The notes under the pieces were generated by a model. It had not been told where the DNA came from. It searched no databases and worked only from the letters and a program-made list of their open reading frames with translations. A DNA stretch of 64,000 nucleotides from Acidobacteriota bacterium (GTDB lineage Bacteria > Acidobacteriota > Blastocatellia > Pyrinomonadales > Pyrinomonadaceae), in assembly GCA_019639135.1 (NCBI GenBank), contig JAHBSL010000010.1, positions 62,001 through 126,000 on the forward strand, read 5' to 3'. Each line of letters starts with the position of its first letter. The stretch's first letter is position 1. This document shows, one piece after another, positions 7,784-16,822 of the stretch. Made by a program: the position numbers and the translations under genes.

Positions 7784-9679
7784 ATGTGCGGGATCGTTGG
7801 AATTGTGAATAATGGCGAAGGCGAGGTTAACCGAGAGGTTCTCGAGCGGATGAACCGCGCCATTCTTCACCGCGGACCGGACGACGACGGGTTTTACTTA
7901 AAAGAAAATGTCGGCCTCGCGATGCGACGGCTCTCGATCATCGACCTCGCTTCGGGCAAGCAACCGATCCATAGCCATGACGGCAATAAGTGGATCGTTT
8001 TCAACGGCGAGATCTACAACTATCGGGACCTGAGAAAAGAGCTTGAAGAGGACGGCGTCCGGCTTTACACGAATTCAGATACCGAGGCGATCGTCAATCT
8101 TTATGCTAAGTACGGCGTGGATTGCGTAAAGCATCTGCGTGGCATGTTCGCCTTTGCGATTTGGGACGAAACCGAGAAGGAACTTTTCATTGCACGCGAC
8201 CGCGTCGGTAAAAAGCCGCTGCTCTATTCCCCCCGTCCGAACGGAGACCTGATCTTCGGTTCGGAGTTCATGGCGATGCTTGAGCATCCGGAGATCTCCC
8301 GCGAGGTTGACAGCTCTGCCATCGATGCATATCTCTCATTTCTGTGCGTTCCCGCACCGCTGACCGCGTTCAAAGAGATAAGAAAACTCGAGCCCGGCCA
8401 TTGGCTGAAATGGAAAGCGGGAAAGATAGAGACCAAGCGGTATTGGCTGCCGGACTTTTCAAAGAAGATCGAGATCTCCGAGGGCGAAGCGATCGAGGAA
8501 ACGACGCGGATACTTCGCGAATCGACCCGGCTCAGAATGATCTCGGAGGTTCCGCTCGGTGCATTTCTCTCCGGCGGGGTCGATTCATCGACCGTCGTTG
8601 CATTGATGGCGGAGGAGAGTTCACAGCCGGTAAAGACCTTTTCGATCGGTTTTGAAGAGCAGGATTTCAGCGAGCTAAAATACGCCAGGCGGGTGGCCGA
8701 ACACGTAGGAGCAGAATATAACGAATTCATAGTTCGTCCGAACGCCCTTGATATATTGCCGACGCTGGTCGAGCATTACGGCGAACCATATGCTGATTCT
8801 TCTGCCATACCGACCTATTACGTCGCGAAGGAAACCCGTAAGCACGTCACTGTCGCTTTGAATGGCGACGGCGGAGATGAGAGCTTTGCCGGGTACGAGC
8901 GTTATGCGGCGATGCTCGCAGCCGAGCAATATTCGAGGATACCTGATGCATTGAGGAAGGCGTTGATCGAGTTTCCGATCGGCCTTTATCCGACATCGGA
9001 GATCAAGAAGTCGCGGGTTCGCGATGTAAAGCGGTTTCTAAAGGCTGCGGTTCTTCCGCGAAATGAGCGTTATTTCCGCTGGATGTCCACCTTCGACCGC
9101 GAGACGAAGCCTGAGCTTTATACCCGTGACTTTGCTGAGGAGCTAAATGGCACACGAGCCTCGGACACACTGGATCATTGGTTCGATTCTGCTGGTAAAT
9201 CCGGGCTTTTGGACGCGGCTTTGCTAACAGACCAAATGACATATCTGCCAAACGATTTGCTCGTGAAGGTGGATATTGCGACAATGGCGAATTCGCTGGA
9301 AGCCCGTTCGCCGTTTCTCGATCATAACCTGATCGAGTTTGCCGCAAGCCTGCCCGAAGGGCTTAAAATGTCGCGGCTGCGGCCGAAATATTTGCTCAAG
9401 AAGGTCGCCGAGCGGCTGGTTCCGCGTGAAGTGATCTACCGGCGAAAGATGGGTTTCGGCGTCCCGGTCGGGAAGTGGTTCCGCGGTGAGATGAAGGAAT
9501 TTGTTCGTGAGGCTCTACTTTCTGAACGGTCACTCGGACGAGGCATCATCAAGCCGGAGATGATCCGCAAGTATGTTGACGAGCATACGAATGGCGAACG
9601 CGACCATGCGTTTCAGATCTGGACATTACTGATGTTGGAACTCTGGTTCCAGCGGTTCATCGACCGCACAGGTCGCTGA
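7784..9679 (+). CDS. asnB: Asparagine synthase (glutamine-hydrolysing) / amidotransferase
   Basis: The product has 631 residues. It begins MCGIVGIVNN, so Cys2 is the expected N-terminal nucleophile of the class II glutaminase domain; HRGPDDDGFY, RRLSIIDLASG and FNGEIYNYRDLR follow. The synthetase half has the PP-loop FLSGGVDSSTVVALM, with SIGFEEQDFSELKYAR and NGDGGDESFAGYERY behind it. Such AsnB paralogues in polysaccharide loci often amidate a uronic-acid sugar rather than supply asparagine; that role is inferred from context. The start is unambiguous because Cys2 must follow Met1. It is 4 bp after the membrane protein gene and 12 bp before the nucleotidyltransferase gene. Confidence 0.93.
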   Translation: MCGIVGIVNNGEGEVNREVLERMNRAILHRGPDDDGFYLKENVGLAMRRLSIIDLASGKQPIHSHDGNKWIVFNGEIYNYRDLRKELEEDGVRLYTNSDTEAIVNLYAKYGVDCVKHLRGMFAFAIWDETEKELFIARDRVGKKPLLYSPRPNGDLIFGSEFMAMLEHPEISREVDSSAIDAYLSFLCVPAPLTAFKEIRKLEPGHWLKWKAGKIETKRYWLPDFSKKIEISEGEAIEETTRILRESTRLRMISEVPLGAFLSGGVDSSTVVALMAEESSQPVKTFSIGFEEQDFSELKYARRVAEHVGAEYNEFIVRPNALDILPTLVEHYGEPYADSSAIPTYYVAKETRKHVTVALNGDGGDESFAGYERYAAMLAAEQYSRIPDALRKALIEFPIGLYPTSEIKKSRVRDVKRFLKAAVLPRNERYFRWMSTFDRETKPELYTRDFAEELNGTRASDTLDHWFDSAGKSGLLDAALLTDQMTYLPNDLLVKVDIATMANSLEARSPFLDHNLIEFAASLPEGLKMSRLRPKYLLKKVAERLVPREVIYRRKMGFGVPVGKWFRGEMKEFVREALLSERSLGRGIIKPEMIRKYVDEHTNGERDHAFQIWTLLMLELWFQRFIDRTGR

Positions 9680-9691
9680 AAGAAAGGTTTT

Positions 9692-10438
9692 ATGAAGGGT
9701 GTAATACTTGCGGGCGGGCTTGGTTCCCGGCTTTTTCCGCTAACGAAGATAACCAACAAGCATCTTCTGCCGGTCTATGACCAGCCGATGATCTATTATC
9801 CGATCCGGACACTGATCAACGCCGGCATTGACGACATCATGATCGTTACGGGCGGAAACTCGGCAGGTGATTTTTTGAAGCTGCTCGGCAACGGAAAGGA
9901 CTTCGGCCTCAAGCATCTGAACTATACCTATCAGGAAGGCGAGGGCGGAATTGCCGATGCACTTTCGCTCGTCGAGCATTTTGCCGATGATGAACCGATC
10001 TGTGTCGTGCTCGGCGATAACATAATCGAGCGGAACATCCGGCAGGCGGCTGATGAATACCGTGCCCAAGGCCGCGGGGCAAAAATAATGCTCAAAGAGG
10101 TTCACGACCCGCAGCGTTTCGGTGTCCCCGAACTTGATCGCGACAAGGTGCTTCGTATCGAGGAGAAGCCTTCGGAACCGAAATCGAGTTACGCCGTTAT
10201 CGGCATCTATTTTTACGACAACACGGTGTTTGACGTCATCAAGACGCTCGTTCCGTCCGATCGCGGCGAACTGGAGATCACGGATGTGAACAACCACTAC
10301 ATCGAGCGGGGCGAGATGACCTGGAACGAACTTGACGGCTGGTGGACGGATGCCGGGACGTTTGAGAGCCTTTTGCGGGCCTCGAATCTGGTTGCAGAAT
10401 CGGGTGCGAACAATCTCGGTTTAGGTTTGGTAGGGTAG
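9692..10438 (+). CDS. Sugar-phosphate nucleotidyltransferase (RmlA-like, short form)
   Basis: The product has 248 residues. The nucleotide-binding signature KGVILAGGLGSRLFPLTKIT is at the N-terminus, with KHLLPVYDQPMIYYPI and VVLGDNII (metal/sugar site), and DGWWTDAGTFESLL near the end. It should make an NDP-sugar, most likely dTDP-glucose, from sugar-1-phosphate and NTP. It is about 40 residues shorter than classical RmlA, lacking the C-terminal allosteric extension, as in the short thymidylyltransferase group. RmlB and RmlD are not in the window, so the product sugar cannot be assigned. An AAGAAAGG ribosome-binding site precedes the ATG. Confidence 0.88.
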   Translation: MKGVILAGGLGSRLFPLTKITNKHLLPVYDQPMIYYPIRTLINAGIDDIMIVTGGNSAGDFLKLLGNGKDFGLKHLNYTYQEGEGGIADALSLVEHFADDEPICVVLGDNIIERNIRQAADEYRAQGRGAKIMLKEVHDPQRFGVPELDRDKVLRIEEKPSEPKSSYAVIGIYFYDNTVFDVIKTLVPSDRGELEITDVNNHYIERGEMTWNELDGWWTDAGTFESLLRASNLVAESGANNLGLGLVG

Positions 10439-10458
10439 TAGATCAATGCAAAAGAAAC

Positions 10459-10959
10459 ATGGCAGAGACAAAGAAATCAACGATAGAATTTACCGATGGT
10501 GAGATCAAGGACGTTGTCGTCTATAAGCTAAAGAAATATCACGACGACCGCGGTTGGCTTGCAGAGCTTTTCAGGCACGATGAACTACCCGAGGAGTTCT
10601 ATCCAGTGATGTCATATATTTCGTTTACAAAGCCCGGCATCGCCCGTGGCCCGCACGAACACGTCGATCAGGCCGACCTTTTCTGCTTTATCGGCCCATC
10701 GACATTCAATATGCGAATGTGGGACAATCGGCCGGATTCGCCTACGTTCAATCATATGATGTCCTTCGACGCCGGCATCGACGAGCCGTTGGCCGTCGTC
10801 GTGCCAAGGGGCGTTGTGCATGGCTATAAGAACATAGGTGATACGGATGGAATGGTCATCAACTGCCCGAACCGGCTCTATATGGGCGAGGGCAAGAAAG
10901 AACCGATAGATGAGATCCGCCATGAGGACGACCCCGAAACGCCCTATCGGATGGATTAA
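10459..10959 (+). CDS. RmlC-like cupin (dTDP-4-dehydrorhamnose 3,5-epimerase family)
   Basis: The product has 166 residues and a double-stranded beta-helix fold. It carries YHDDRGWLAELFRHDELP, the His motif RGPHEHVDQADLFCFI and the second cupin segment VVVPRGVVHGYKNIG. These match the RmlC/FdtA-like epimerase/isomerase superfamily. The usual RGLHFQ motif is replaced by RGPHEH, so the exact reaction (3,5-epimerase, 3-epimerase or 3,4-ketoisomerase) is uncertain. It lies 20 bp after the nucleotidyltransferase gene and probably acts on the sugar nucleotide that enzyme makes. Confidence 0.82.
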   Translation: MAETKKSTIEFTDGEIKDVVVYKLKKYHDDRGWLAELFRHDELPEEFYPVMSYISFTKPGIARGPHEHVDQADLFCFIGPSTFNMRMWDNRPDSPTFNHMMSFDAGIDEPLAVVVPRGVVHGYKNIGDTDGMVINCPNRLYMGEGKKEPIDEIRHEDDPETPYRMD

Positions 10960-10963
10960 GTTT

Positions 10964-11047
10964 CGGCAGCCGGCAGCGTCATCCCTACACGAACGTCTTG
11001 CCGCACCGCCTGCGAAGAAGAAGCCGCGATGCGGTTGCCGGCTGCCG
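10964..11047. repeat. Long intergenic palindrome
   Basis: Arms CGGCAGCCGGCA (10964-10975) and TGCCGGCTGCCG (11036-11047) are perfect reverse complements 60 bp apart, and an inner pair ccgca/tgcgg can extend the fold. It fills most of the 125-bp gap between the RmlC-like gene and the next glycosyltransferase. No T-tract follows, so it looks like a REP-type element or mRNA-stabilising structure rather than a terminator. Confidence 0.6.
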
Positions 11048-11084
11048 AGCCCTTAGTGAGAGCGATATTCCCAATCCCAGCTCA

Positions 11085-12308
11085 ATGAGAATTCTCCGAA
11101 TCATCGCGAGGCTTAACGTAGGCGGGCCGGCCAGGCACGTTGTTTGGCTTACGCGTGCACTAAGTGACGATGAATTCGAGTCTCGATTGATAGCCGGCAG
11201 CGTCCCCGAGGGCGAAGAGAGTATGGAATACTTCGCTGAGGAGAACGGTGTTGCACCGCTCTACATCCGCGAAATGAGCCGCGAACTTTCGCCCCGAGAT
11301 GTGGTCTCGCTCTGGAAGATCTATCGCGAGATGCGGCGGTTCAGGCCGGATCTGATTCACACGCATACGGCAAAGGCGGGAACCATCGGCAGAGCAGCGG
11401 CCTTTACTTACCGTTGGCTGACGCCTTCATTTCTGATCGGGCGGCCGCGGCGAGTGCGGGTGGTCCACACATTTCACGGGCATGTGTTTCACAGCTATTA
11501 CGGAACGGCCAAGACCTCGCTTTTTCTTTTCATAGAGCGGTTTCTCGCCCGGCTTGCGACCGACAGGATCGTCGTGATCAGCAGCCAGCAGCTTGATGAG
11601 ATCAATGGGAAGTTCGGGGTCGGTCTGGCGGAACAGTTCAGGGTAGTTCCTTTGGGGATCGATCTTGAGCCGTTCGCAAACGCTTCGATGGATCGGCAAA
11701 GGTTGCGAGCAGAATGGGGTGTTGCGGATGGCCAGCTTCTGTTCGGTTTTGTTGGCCGCTTGACCGAGATAAAGAATGTTCCGCTCCTCATTGAGGCTGT
11801 CGGGGGTTTGATGAAAGCAGATCAGGCTGCCGCCGCGAAGATGAGGTTCGTGATCGTTGGCGACGGTCATCTGCGTAAGGAGTTAGAATCACTCGCCAGG
11901 ACCAATGGGTTATATCAAGAGTTCATATTTATAGGAAATCGAGCCGACATTCCGGCAGTCTATTCTGCCCTCGACGCCGTTGTTCTGACTTCGCTCAATG
12001 AGGGGACGCCGCTATCACTCATCGAGGCGATGGCGGCCGGGAAGCCGGTCGTCTCCTCCTTGGTCGGCGGTGTGCCTGACCTGCTCGGTCCGGTTCAAGA
12101 TGAACAAGATGGTTTTCAAGTGCATGATCGAGGGCTTGGTTTTGCATCTGGTGATGCCGCAGGTCTGCAAAAGAGCTTGACCTATTTGACGAATAATGAA
12201 AAATTACGAAATGAGCTTGGCGAAAAGGGCAATGAGTTCGTCCGTTGCAGATATTCGAAAGAACGGCTGGTCGAAGACATCAAGGCTCTCTATCGTGAGC
12301 TTGTCTGA
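11085..12308 (+). CDS. Glycosyltransferase family 4
   Basis: The product has 407 residues from the ATG at 11085, which gives the canonical GT4 N-terminus MRILRIIARLNVGGPARHVV. The frame is open upstream to 10998, but those 29 residues lie in the intergenic palindrome and do not look like protein. The acceptor half contains RPDLIHTHTAKAGTIGR and RVVHTFHGHVFHSYYG. The donor half has LFGFVGRLTEIKNVPLLIEA, FVIVGDGHLRKELE and the EX7E region LNEGTPLSLIEAMAAGKPVV. It should extend the lipid-linked repeat unit. No strong Shine-Dalgarno precedes the ATG. Confidence 0.88.
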   Translation: MRILRIIARLNVGGPARHVVWLTRALSDDEFESRLIAGSVPEGEESMEYFAEENGVAPLYIREMSRELSPRDVVSLWKIYREMRRFRPDLIHTHTAKAGTIGRAAAFTYRWLTPSFLIGRPRRVRVVHTFHGHVFHSYYGTAKTSLFLFIERFLARLATDRIVVISSQQLDEINGKFGVGLAEQFRVVPLGIDLEPFANASMDRQRLRAEWGVADGQLLFGFVGRLTEIKNVPLLIEAVGGLMKADQAAAAKMRFVIVGDGHLRKELESLARTNGLYQEFIFIGNRADIPAVYSALDAVVLTSLNEGTPLSLIEAMAAGKPVVSSLVGGVPDLLGPVQDEQDGFQVHDRGLGFASGDAAGLQKSLTYLTNNEKLRNELGEKGNEFVRCRYSKERLVEDIKALYRELV

Positions 12309-12339
12309 ACGGTTCGGCGTTCAGTTGCAGTCTCTTTAA

Positions 12340-14145
12340 GTGCTCGAAATACTAGAGAATCCATTTGCTGCCGGCTTTGCCGGGTTTCTCTGCGCTCTGC
12401 TTTTTACGGCGGCGGTCCGCTCGTTCGCCTGGCGTTTCGGCTACGTTGCAAAGCCGAAATCGGACCGCTGGCACAAGCGGCCGACCGCTATGCTCGGCGG
12501 GGTGGCGATCTTCGCCGCGGTCGCATCGATCTATTTGATCGTCGTACCGTTTTCGACCGAATCTCTGGTCGTAATGGGAGCCAGTTCTTTCTTGTTTCTG
12601 GTAGGGTTCCTTGATGACCAACTGAACATCAAGCCTTACCAGAAGTTGATCGGGCAATTGATCGGAGCCTCGATCATTGTTGGTTTCGGCATGCGTTTTC
12701 CGCTGACGGGGATGGAACTCGTCGATATCTGGATAACGGTCATTTGGCTGGTCGGGATCACGAATGCGATCAATTTGCTGGACAACATGGATGGCCTCGC
12801 CGCCGGAATTGCGGCCATTGCAGCCGTCTCATTGACCTACGGGCTTGCGGCCAACGGGCAGATGGCTGAGGCTGCATTGGTTGCCATTTTCATCGGGGTA
12901 TTGGCCGGGTTCCTTGTCTTTAATTTCAACCCCGCGTCGATCTTTATGGGCGATGCCGGCTCGATGTTCGTCGGATTTTTCCTCGCGAGTTCGGTGCTCC
13001 TGAGTGAAACGGGCGGGCGTTCACGCGGGATATTCTCGATCCTTGCGGTGCCGGTGTTGATCCTTTTCGTCCCGATCTTTGATACGACATTCGTAACACT
13101 TCTCAGAAAGCTCTGGGGGCGCAAGGCCTCGCAGGGCGGCCGCGACCATACCTCGCATCGGCTGGTCGCACTCGGACTATCGGAGAGAACCGCCGTGCTG
13201 ATGCTTTGGGGATTTGCAGTGGCGGCCGGGATACTCGCCTTTCTTGTCAGTCAACTGAGCACGACGCAGAGCCTCGCCCTGATCGCCGTATTCACGATCG
13301 TCCTAACGATCATCGGCGTGTATCTCTCAAACGTAAAGGTCTATGACGAGCGGCAGGAAGAACTCGCCTCGCAGAACAACGCCGTATTTGCGTTTCTGGT
13401 CGATGTTTCATACAAGCGGCGGGTTTTCGAGGTTTTCCTCGATGCGATCCTGATAACGCTCTCTTACTATGCCGCTTACGTTTTCCTTTTCGGTAGCTTT
13501 GAAACGAGCGGTAACTGGGACATTTTCGTTGGGACGCTGCCGATGCTCGTGGTTCTTAAGCTCTTCGCGTTTCTCGTGGCAGGCGTTTACCGAGGACTCT
13601 GGCGGTACACGAGCATAGCCGATCTAATTACCTTTGCAAAGGCCGTCATCACGGGTTCTGTTTTGAGCATTCTTGCTGTGCTTTTGCTCTACCGGTTCGA
13701 GGGGTTTTCGCGGGCTGTATTCGTGCTTGACGCGATGATCCTTCTTTTCGCTCTGGTCGGAAGCAGGCTCGCTTTTCGGCTTATCCGCGAAGTGCTCCCG
13801 GTCTCGCACTCGAACGAAGGCCGTCGAGTTCTGATCTACGGGGCCGGCGACGGCGGCGAGATGGTCTTGCGTGAGTTTCGGAACAACTCGGAGCTGAAGT
13901 ACATCCCGGTCGGGTTCATCGACGATGACGACCGGAAGCACGGAAAGGTCATCAATTCATTAAAGGTGTTCGGCGACAATGGCCTGTTGGCGGATATCTG
14001 TAAAGAACTGAACGTTGAGGAGATCGTCATCTCCTTTCGCGAGTTCGAGCCGGAGAAGCTGACGGCTATCCGTGAATTTTGCCGCGACAATAATATTGCT
14101 TTGAAGCGTGCTCACATCCGCATAGACCCAGTAGAGTTCGAATAG
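12340..14145 (+). CDS. WecA/TagO-like GlcNAc-1-P transferase fused to FlaA1/CapD-like N-terminal half
   Basis: The product has 601 residues with a GTG start. Residues about 1-335 are a MraY/WecA-type polyprenyl-phosphate sugar-1-phosphate transferase. Its motifs are LGFLDDQLNIKP (the Asp pair), NAINLLDNMDGLAAGIA, NPASIFMGDAGSMFVGFF and HTSHRLVALGLS, on about ten membrane segments. Residues about 350-601 add four or five more membrane segments and a Rossmann domain (VLIYGAGDGGEMVLREF, then PVGFIDDDDRK). This matches the N-terminal half of PglF/CapD/WbpM-type nucleotide-sugar dehydratases (CoA_binding_3). The catalytic SDR half of those enzymes is absent. The protein probably starts repeat-unit synthesis on undecaprenyl phosphate; the job of the fused half is unknown. 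It starts 31 bp after the preceding gene. Confidence 0.87.
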   Translation: MLEILENPFAAGFAGFLCALLFTAAVRSFAWRFGYVAKPKSDRWHKRPTAMLGGVAIFAAVASIYLIVVPFSTESLVVMGASSFLFLVGFLDDQLNIKPYQKLIGQLIGASIIVGFGMRFPLTGMELVDIWITVIWLVGITNAINLLDNMDGLAAGIAAIAAVSLTYGLAANGQMAEAALVAIFIGVLAGFLVFNFNPASIFMGDAGSMFVGFFLASSVLLSETGGRSRGIFSILAVPVLILFVPIFDTTFVTLLRKLWGRKASQGGRDHTSHRLVALGLSERTAVLMLWGFAVAAGILAFLVSQLSTTQSLALIAVFTIVLTIIGVYLSNVKVYDERQEELASQNNAVFAFLVDVSYKRRVFEVFLDAILITLSYYAAYVFLFGSFETSGNWDIFVGTLPMLVVLKLFAFLVAGVYRGLWRYTSIADLITFAKAVITGSVLSILAVLLLYRFEGFSRAVFVLDAMILLFALVGSRLAFRLIREVLPVSHSNEGRRVLIYGAGDGGEMVLREFRNNSELKYIPVGFIDDDDRKHGKVINSLKVFGDNGLLADICKELNVEEIVISFREFEPEKLTAIREFCRDNNIALKRAHIRIDPVEFE

Positions 14146-14149
14146 CCCG

Positions 14150-15415
14150 ATGTACTCAATGCCACTTGATTCACTGTTCAAGAAACTCGCGGTCGCCGCG
14201 GGAGTTCTTATTGTTTCGGTCTTTCTTCTTTTCGGGTTTACTTGGGGCATAAGCAACTCGGCATCGACACGGACGGACAGCCGCGAGCTTGCCGAGGCAC
14301 TGGTCGGATGGTCGCCTTCTGATCCGCAAACGCATTATGCCGCTGCGGTTTTCGCCTCTCGCGACCAAAGCGACGAGGCAAGAAAGGCGTCGCTAACCGG
14401 GTTCGAAAATGCCGTCGCGCTATCGCCGCGGAGCTATTTGGTCTGGATCGAGTATGGCCGGGCATTAGAACGTGCGGGCGAGGCGGAACGAGCCTCTCTT
14501 GCCTTCGATCGGGCGGCCGAGCTCGCACCGAATTATTCATCTGTTGCATGGGCACGTGGGAATTTTCTCGTCCGGCAGGGCAGGGCGGATGCCGGGTTCA
14601 TCGAGATACGGCGGGCGATAAGAGACACTCCGTCATACGCAGCGGCCGCTGCACAGCTTGCCTGGGTAAGTTCGGGCTTAAATGCGGAACGCGCCGTTCA
14701 GTTTGCCGGGAGCGAACCAGCACTCGCGGCCGCACTTTCGCTCGTTCTGGCCAGGGCCGGCAATTTCGATCAGGCCATCGGGTTGTGGCGAGGTCTTCGG
14801 GCCGACCTCCGCAGGAAAGAGATTGAAGATACCGGCCTTCAACTTGCCCGACTTTTCTTCGAGAACGGCCGCTACCGCGACGCACAAAACATCGAGGCCA
14901 GAGCTTTCGGGAAAGAGGCTTCGGTCGGAGCGTTCACAGACCCGGGGTTTGAGGAGCCTATCTCGACCGATAACGCCGGACTGTTTGACTGGAAGCTCGG
15001 CGGGGGAACGAATCCTTCGATAAATCTGTTTGATACGGTGAAGCGATCGGGGCGGTACAGCCTGTTTTTGCGATTTGCGGGTGCGGGCGATCAGCAGTCG
15101 CTCAGGCAGCTTTCACAGGCGGTTGCGGTCGATCCCGGAGCAAGGTACCGCTTCGTTTACCGGTATAGGGCAGAACTTACAACGAACCCTGATATTCGTT
15201 GGTCGGTCGCGGCGATAGCTTTAAAGAAAACTCTTGCAGATGGACCGCCGCTAAAGATGAATTCGAATTGGACGGAGGAAGCGTTCTCGTTCAGCGTTCC
15301 CGTGGATACGGACGGGGTGGTCATCACTCTACGCCGCGATGCATGCTCCGGGACGCCTTGCAGAACCGAAGGCAATCTCTGGCTCGATGACCTTGAGCTG
15401 ATCCGCGAGAACTGA
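14150..15415 (+). CDS. Membrane-anchored TPR protein with C-terminal beta domain
   Basis: The product has 421 residues. One N-terminal membrane segment (LAVAAGVLIVSVFLLFGFTW) is followed by TPR-like helices across residues about 50-250 (WSPSDPQTHYAAAVFASRDQ, SPRSYLVWIEYGRALERAGE, AELAPNYSSVAWARGNFLV). The C-terminal 150 residues are predicted beta-rich (FDWKLGGGTNPSINLFDT and RSGRYSLFLRFAG) and resemble a carbohydrate-binding jelly roll. It sits 4 bp after the WecA fusion and 12 bp before the ligase/polymerase gene, so it is probably an accessory factor of polymer assembly at the inner membrane, facing the periplasm. The precise role is unknown. Confidence 0.78.
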   Translation: MYSMPLDSLFKKLAVAAGVLIVSVFLLFGFTWGISNSASTRTDSRELAEALVGWSPSDPQTHYAAAVFASRDQSDEARKASLTGFENAVALSPRSYLVWIEYGRALERAGEAERASLAFDRAAELAPNYSSVAWARGNFLVRQGRADAGFIEIRRAIRDTPSYAAAAAQLAWVSSGLNAERAVQFAGSEPALAAALSLVLARAGNFDQAIGLWRGLRADLRRKEIEDTGLQLARLFFENGRYRDAQNIEARAFGKEASVGAFTDPGFEEPISTDNAGLFDWKLGGGTNPSINLFDTVKRSGRYSLFLRFAGAGDQQSLRQLSQAVAVDPGARYRFVYRYRAELTTNPDIRWSVAAIALKKTLADGPPLKMNSNWTEEAFSFSVPVDTDGVVITLRRDACSGTPCRTEGNLWLDDLELIREN

Positions 15416-15427
15416 AGCGATCGATAA

Positions 15428-16822
15428 ATGAACTCACTGCCGAATACAGAAGTGTCGAATTCGCGGTACTCGCAAACTGCATTCGTAATGCTGCTCGCGG
15501 TGCCGATCCTCGCGACGATATTTTACGGAGCCGTCGATCCGGCCGCCCAGGGACTACTTGCAGTTTCGGGAATGCTGATACTTGCGTTGTGGGCACTCGA
15601 TAGTTTCAAGCGAGGCAGGATTGAATTCTCGGTTGAGCCCCTCCAAGCCCCGTTGGCCGCTTTGATCTTGCTCGGGTTTGTCCAGTTGCTGCCGCTCGGC
15701 AATTCAGGAGCACCTCCGGGGGTTCTGGGTGTTTCTCCGTCTTCGGCGCTTTCTTTCGATCCCTTTGCTACACGGATGTTCATCGTCAGGCTTGCAGCGG
15801 TGCTTATCTTTTTTGCGGCGGCTCTTGTTTTTGTTCGCGGTTCGCGGCGTGTCCGCCTTGCGGCATTGACGATCATCACCTTCGGCTCGTTGATGGCTTT
15901 TGTCGGGATTCTCCAATGGCTCGCAAAGCCCGATGCGATTTACGGCCTTCGCCCGACGCCGCAGGCGATCCCGTTCGGCTCTTTCGTGAATCAGCATCAC
16001 TTCGCGGCCTTCATGGAGATGACCATTGGACTCGGGCTGGGCATAGCCCTCGGCAGCGGACTCAAGAGAAGTATGCTTCCGCTGCTCATCACTGCCCTGG
16101 TGCTGATGACGATCGCGGTTGTGCTTACGGGATCGCGAGGTGGAATTCTCAGCCTGGGTGCGGTCGTGATAACCCTTCTTTCCGCGACATATTTTGCCCG
16201 AGGCGGTCCGGGGGCACGGGAGGGAACGCCGAGGTCCCGTCGCAGGGCGTTGACAGGGTTGCTCGGCACCTTGACCGGTGTCGTATTGCTGCTTGTGCTT
16301 GTAATCGCCTTGGGCGGTGCCGACAATCTTCTTCGCGGTGTTGGCTTTGGGTCGGCGTCCGATGACCCGACGAGCGGCCGGCTGCACTTTTGGAGAGTAG
16401 CACTCGAGATCTTCAAGGCAAATCCGCTGGTCGGTGCGGGGCTCGATGCGTTCGGTAACGCGTTTCCGCTTTACGATACGCGGAACGGCTCGTTCAGGGT
16501 CGAGCAGGCCCATAACGATTATCTTCAGATGCTGGCAGACGGAGGGCTGATCGGATTTGCCATAACGGCTGCATTCCTGGTGATGCTTGCCGGGACATGC
16601 ACTCGGTGCATCCGTTCAGCTGCGGAAGGGGTCGAGCGTTCGGTAGCTATTGGTGCGACCGCGGGCATCGTCGGAATTCTCGCACACAGCTTTGTCGATT
16701 TTCCGCTTCGAACTACCTCTAATGCTTACATTTTCTTTTTACTTATCGCGGTGATGGTCGGCGCCGGGGCCGTTTCGAAAAAGGCTCCCGGACCCGGACA
16801 CGAGCGAACTAACGTACACTGA
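15428..16822 (+). CDS. O-antigen ligase / Wzy-like polymerase family protein
   Basis: The product has 464 residues and about twelve membrane segments. The Wzy_C region is clear: LTGSRGGILSLGAVVITLLS, a large periplasmic loop with NPLVGAGLDAFGNAFPLYDT, and the family hallmark EQAHNDYLQMLADGGLIGF. Enzymes of this family join polysaccharide to lipid A (WaaL) or polymerise repeat units (Wzy); sequence alone does not decide. It is the last gene of the EPS operon. Its 3' end overlaps the convergent TPR gene by 14 bp, leaving no room for a dedicated terminator. Confidence 0.88.
   Translation: MNSLPNTEVSNSRYSQTAFVMLLAVPILATIFYGAVDPAAQGLLAVSGMLILALWALDSFKRGRIEFSVEPLQAPLAALILLGFVQLLPLGNSGAPPGVLGVSPSSALSFDPFATRMFIVRLAAVLIFFAAALVFVRGSRRVRLAALTIITFGSLMAFVGILQWLAKPDAIYGLRPTPQAIPFGSFVNQHHFAAFMEMTIGLGLGIALGSGLKRSMLPLLITALVLMTIAVVLTGSRGGILSLGAVVITLLSATYFARGGPGAREGTPRSRRRALTGLLGTLTGVVLLLVLVIALGGADNLLRGVGFGSASDDPTSGRLHFWRVALEIFKANPLVGAGLDAFGNAFPLYDTRNGSFRVEQAHNDYLQMLADGGLIGFAITAAFLVMLAGTCTRCIRSAAEGVERSVAIGATAGIVGILAHSFVDFPLRTTSNAYIFFLLIAVMVGAGAVSKKAPGPGHERTNVH

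Noticed and set aside
15704..16513. 269-residue antisense frame over the O-antigen ligase
   Set aside because: Highly basic, no motif, shadow of a membrane-protein gene.
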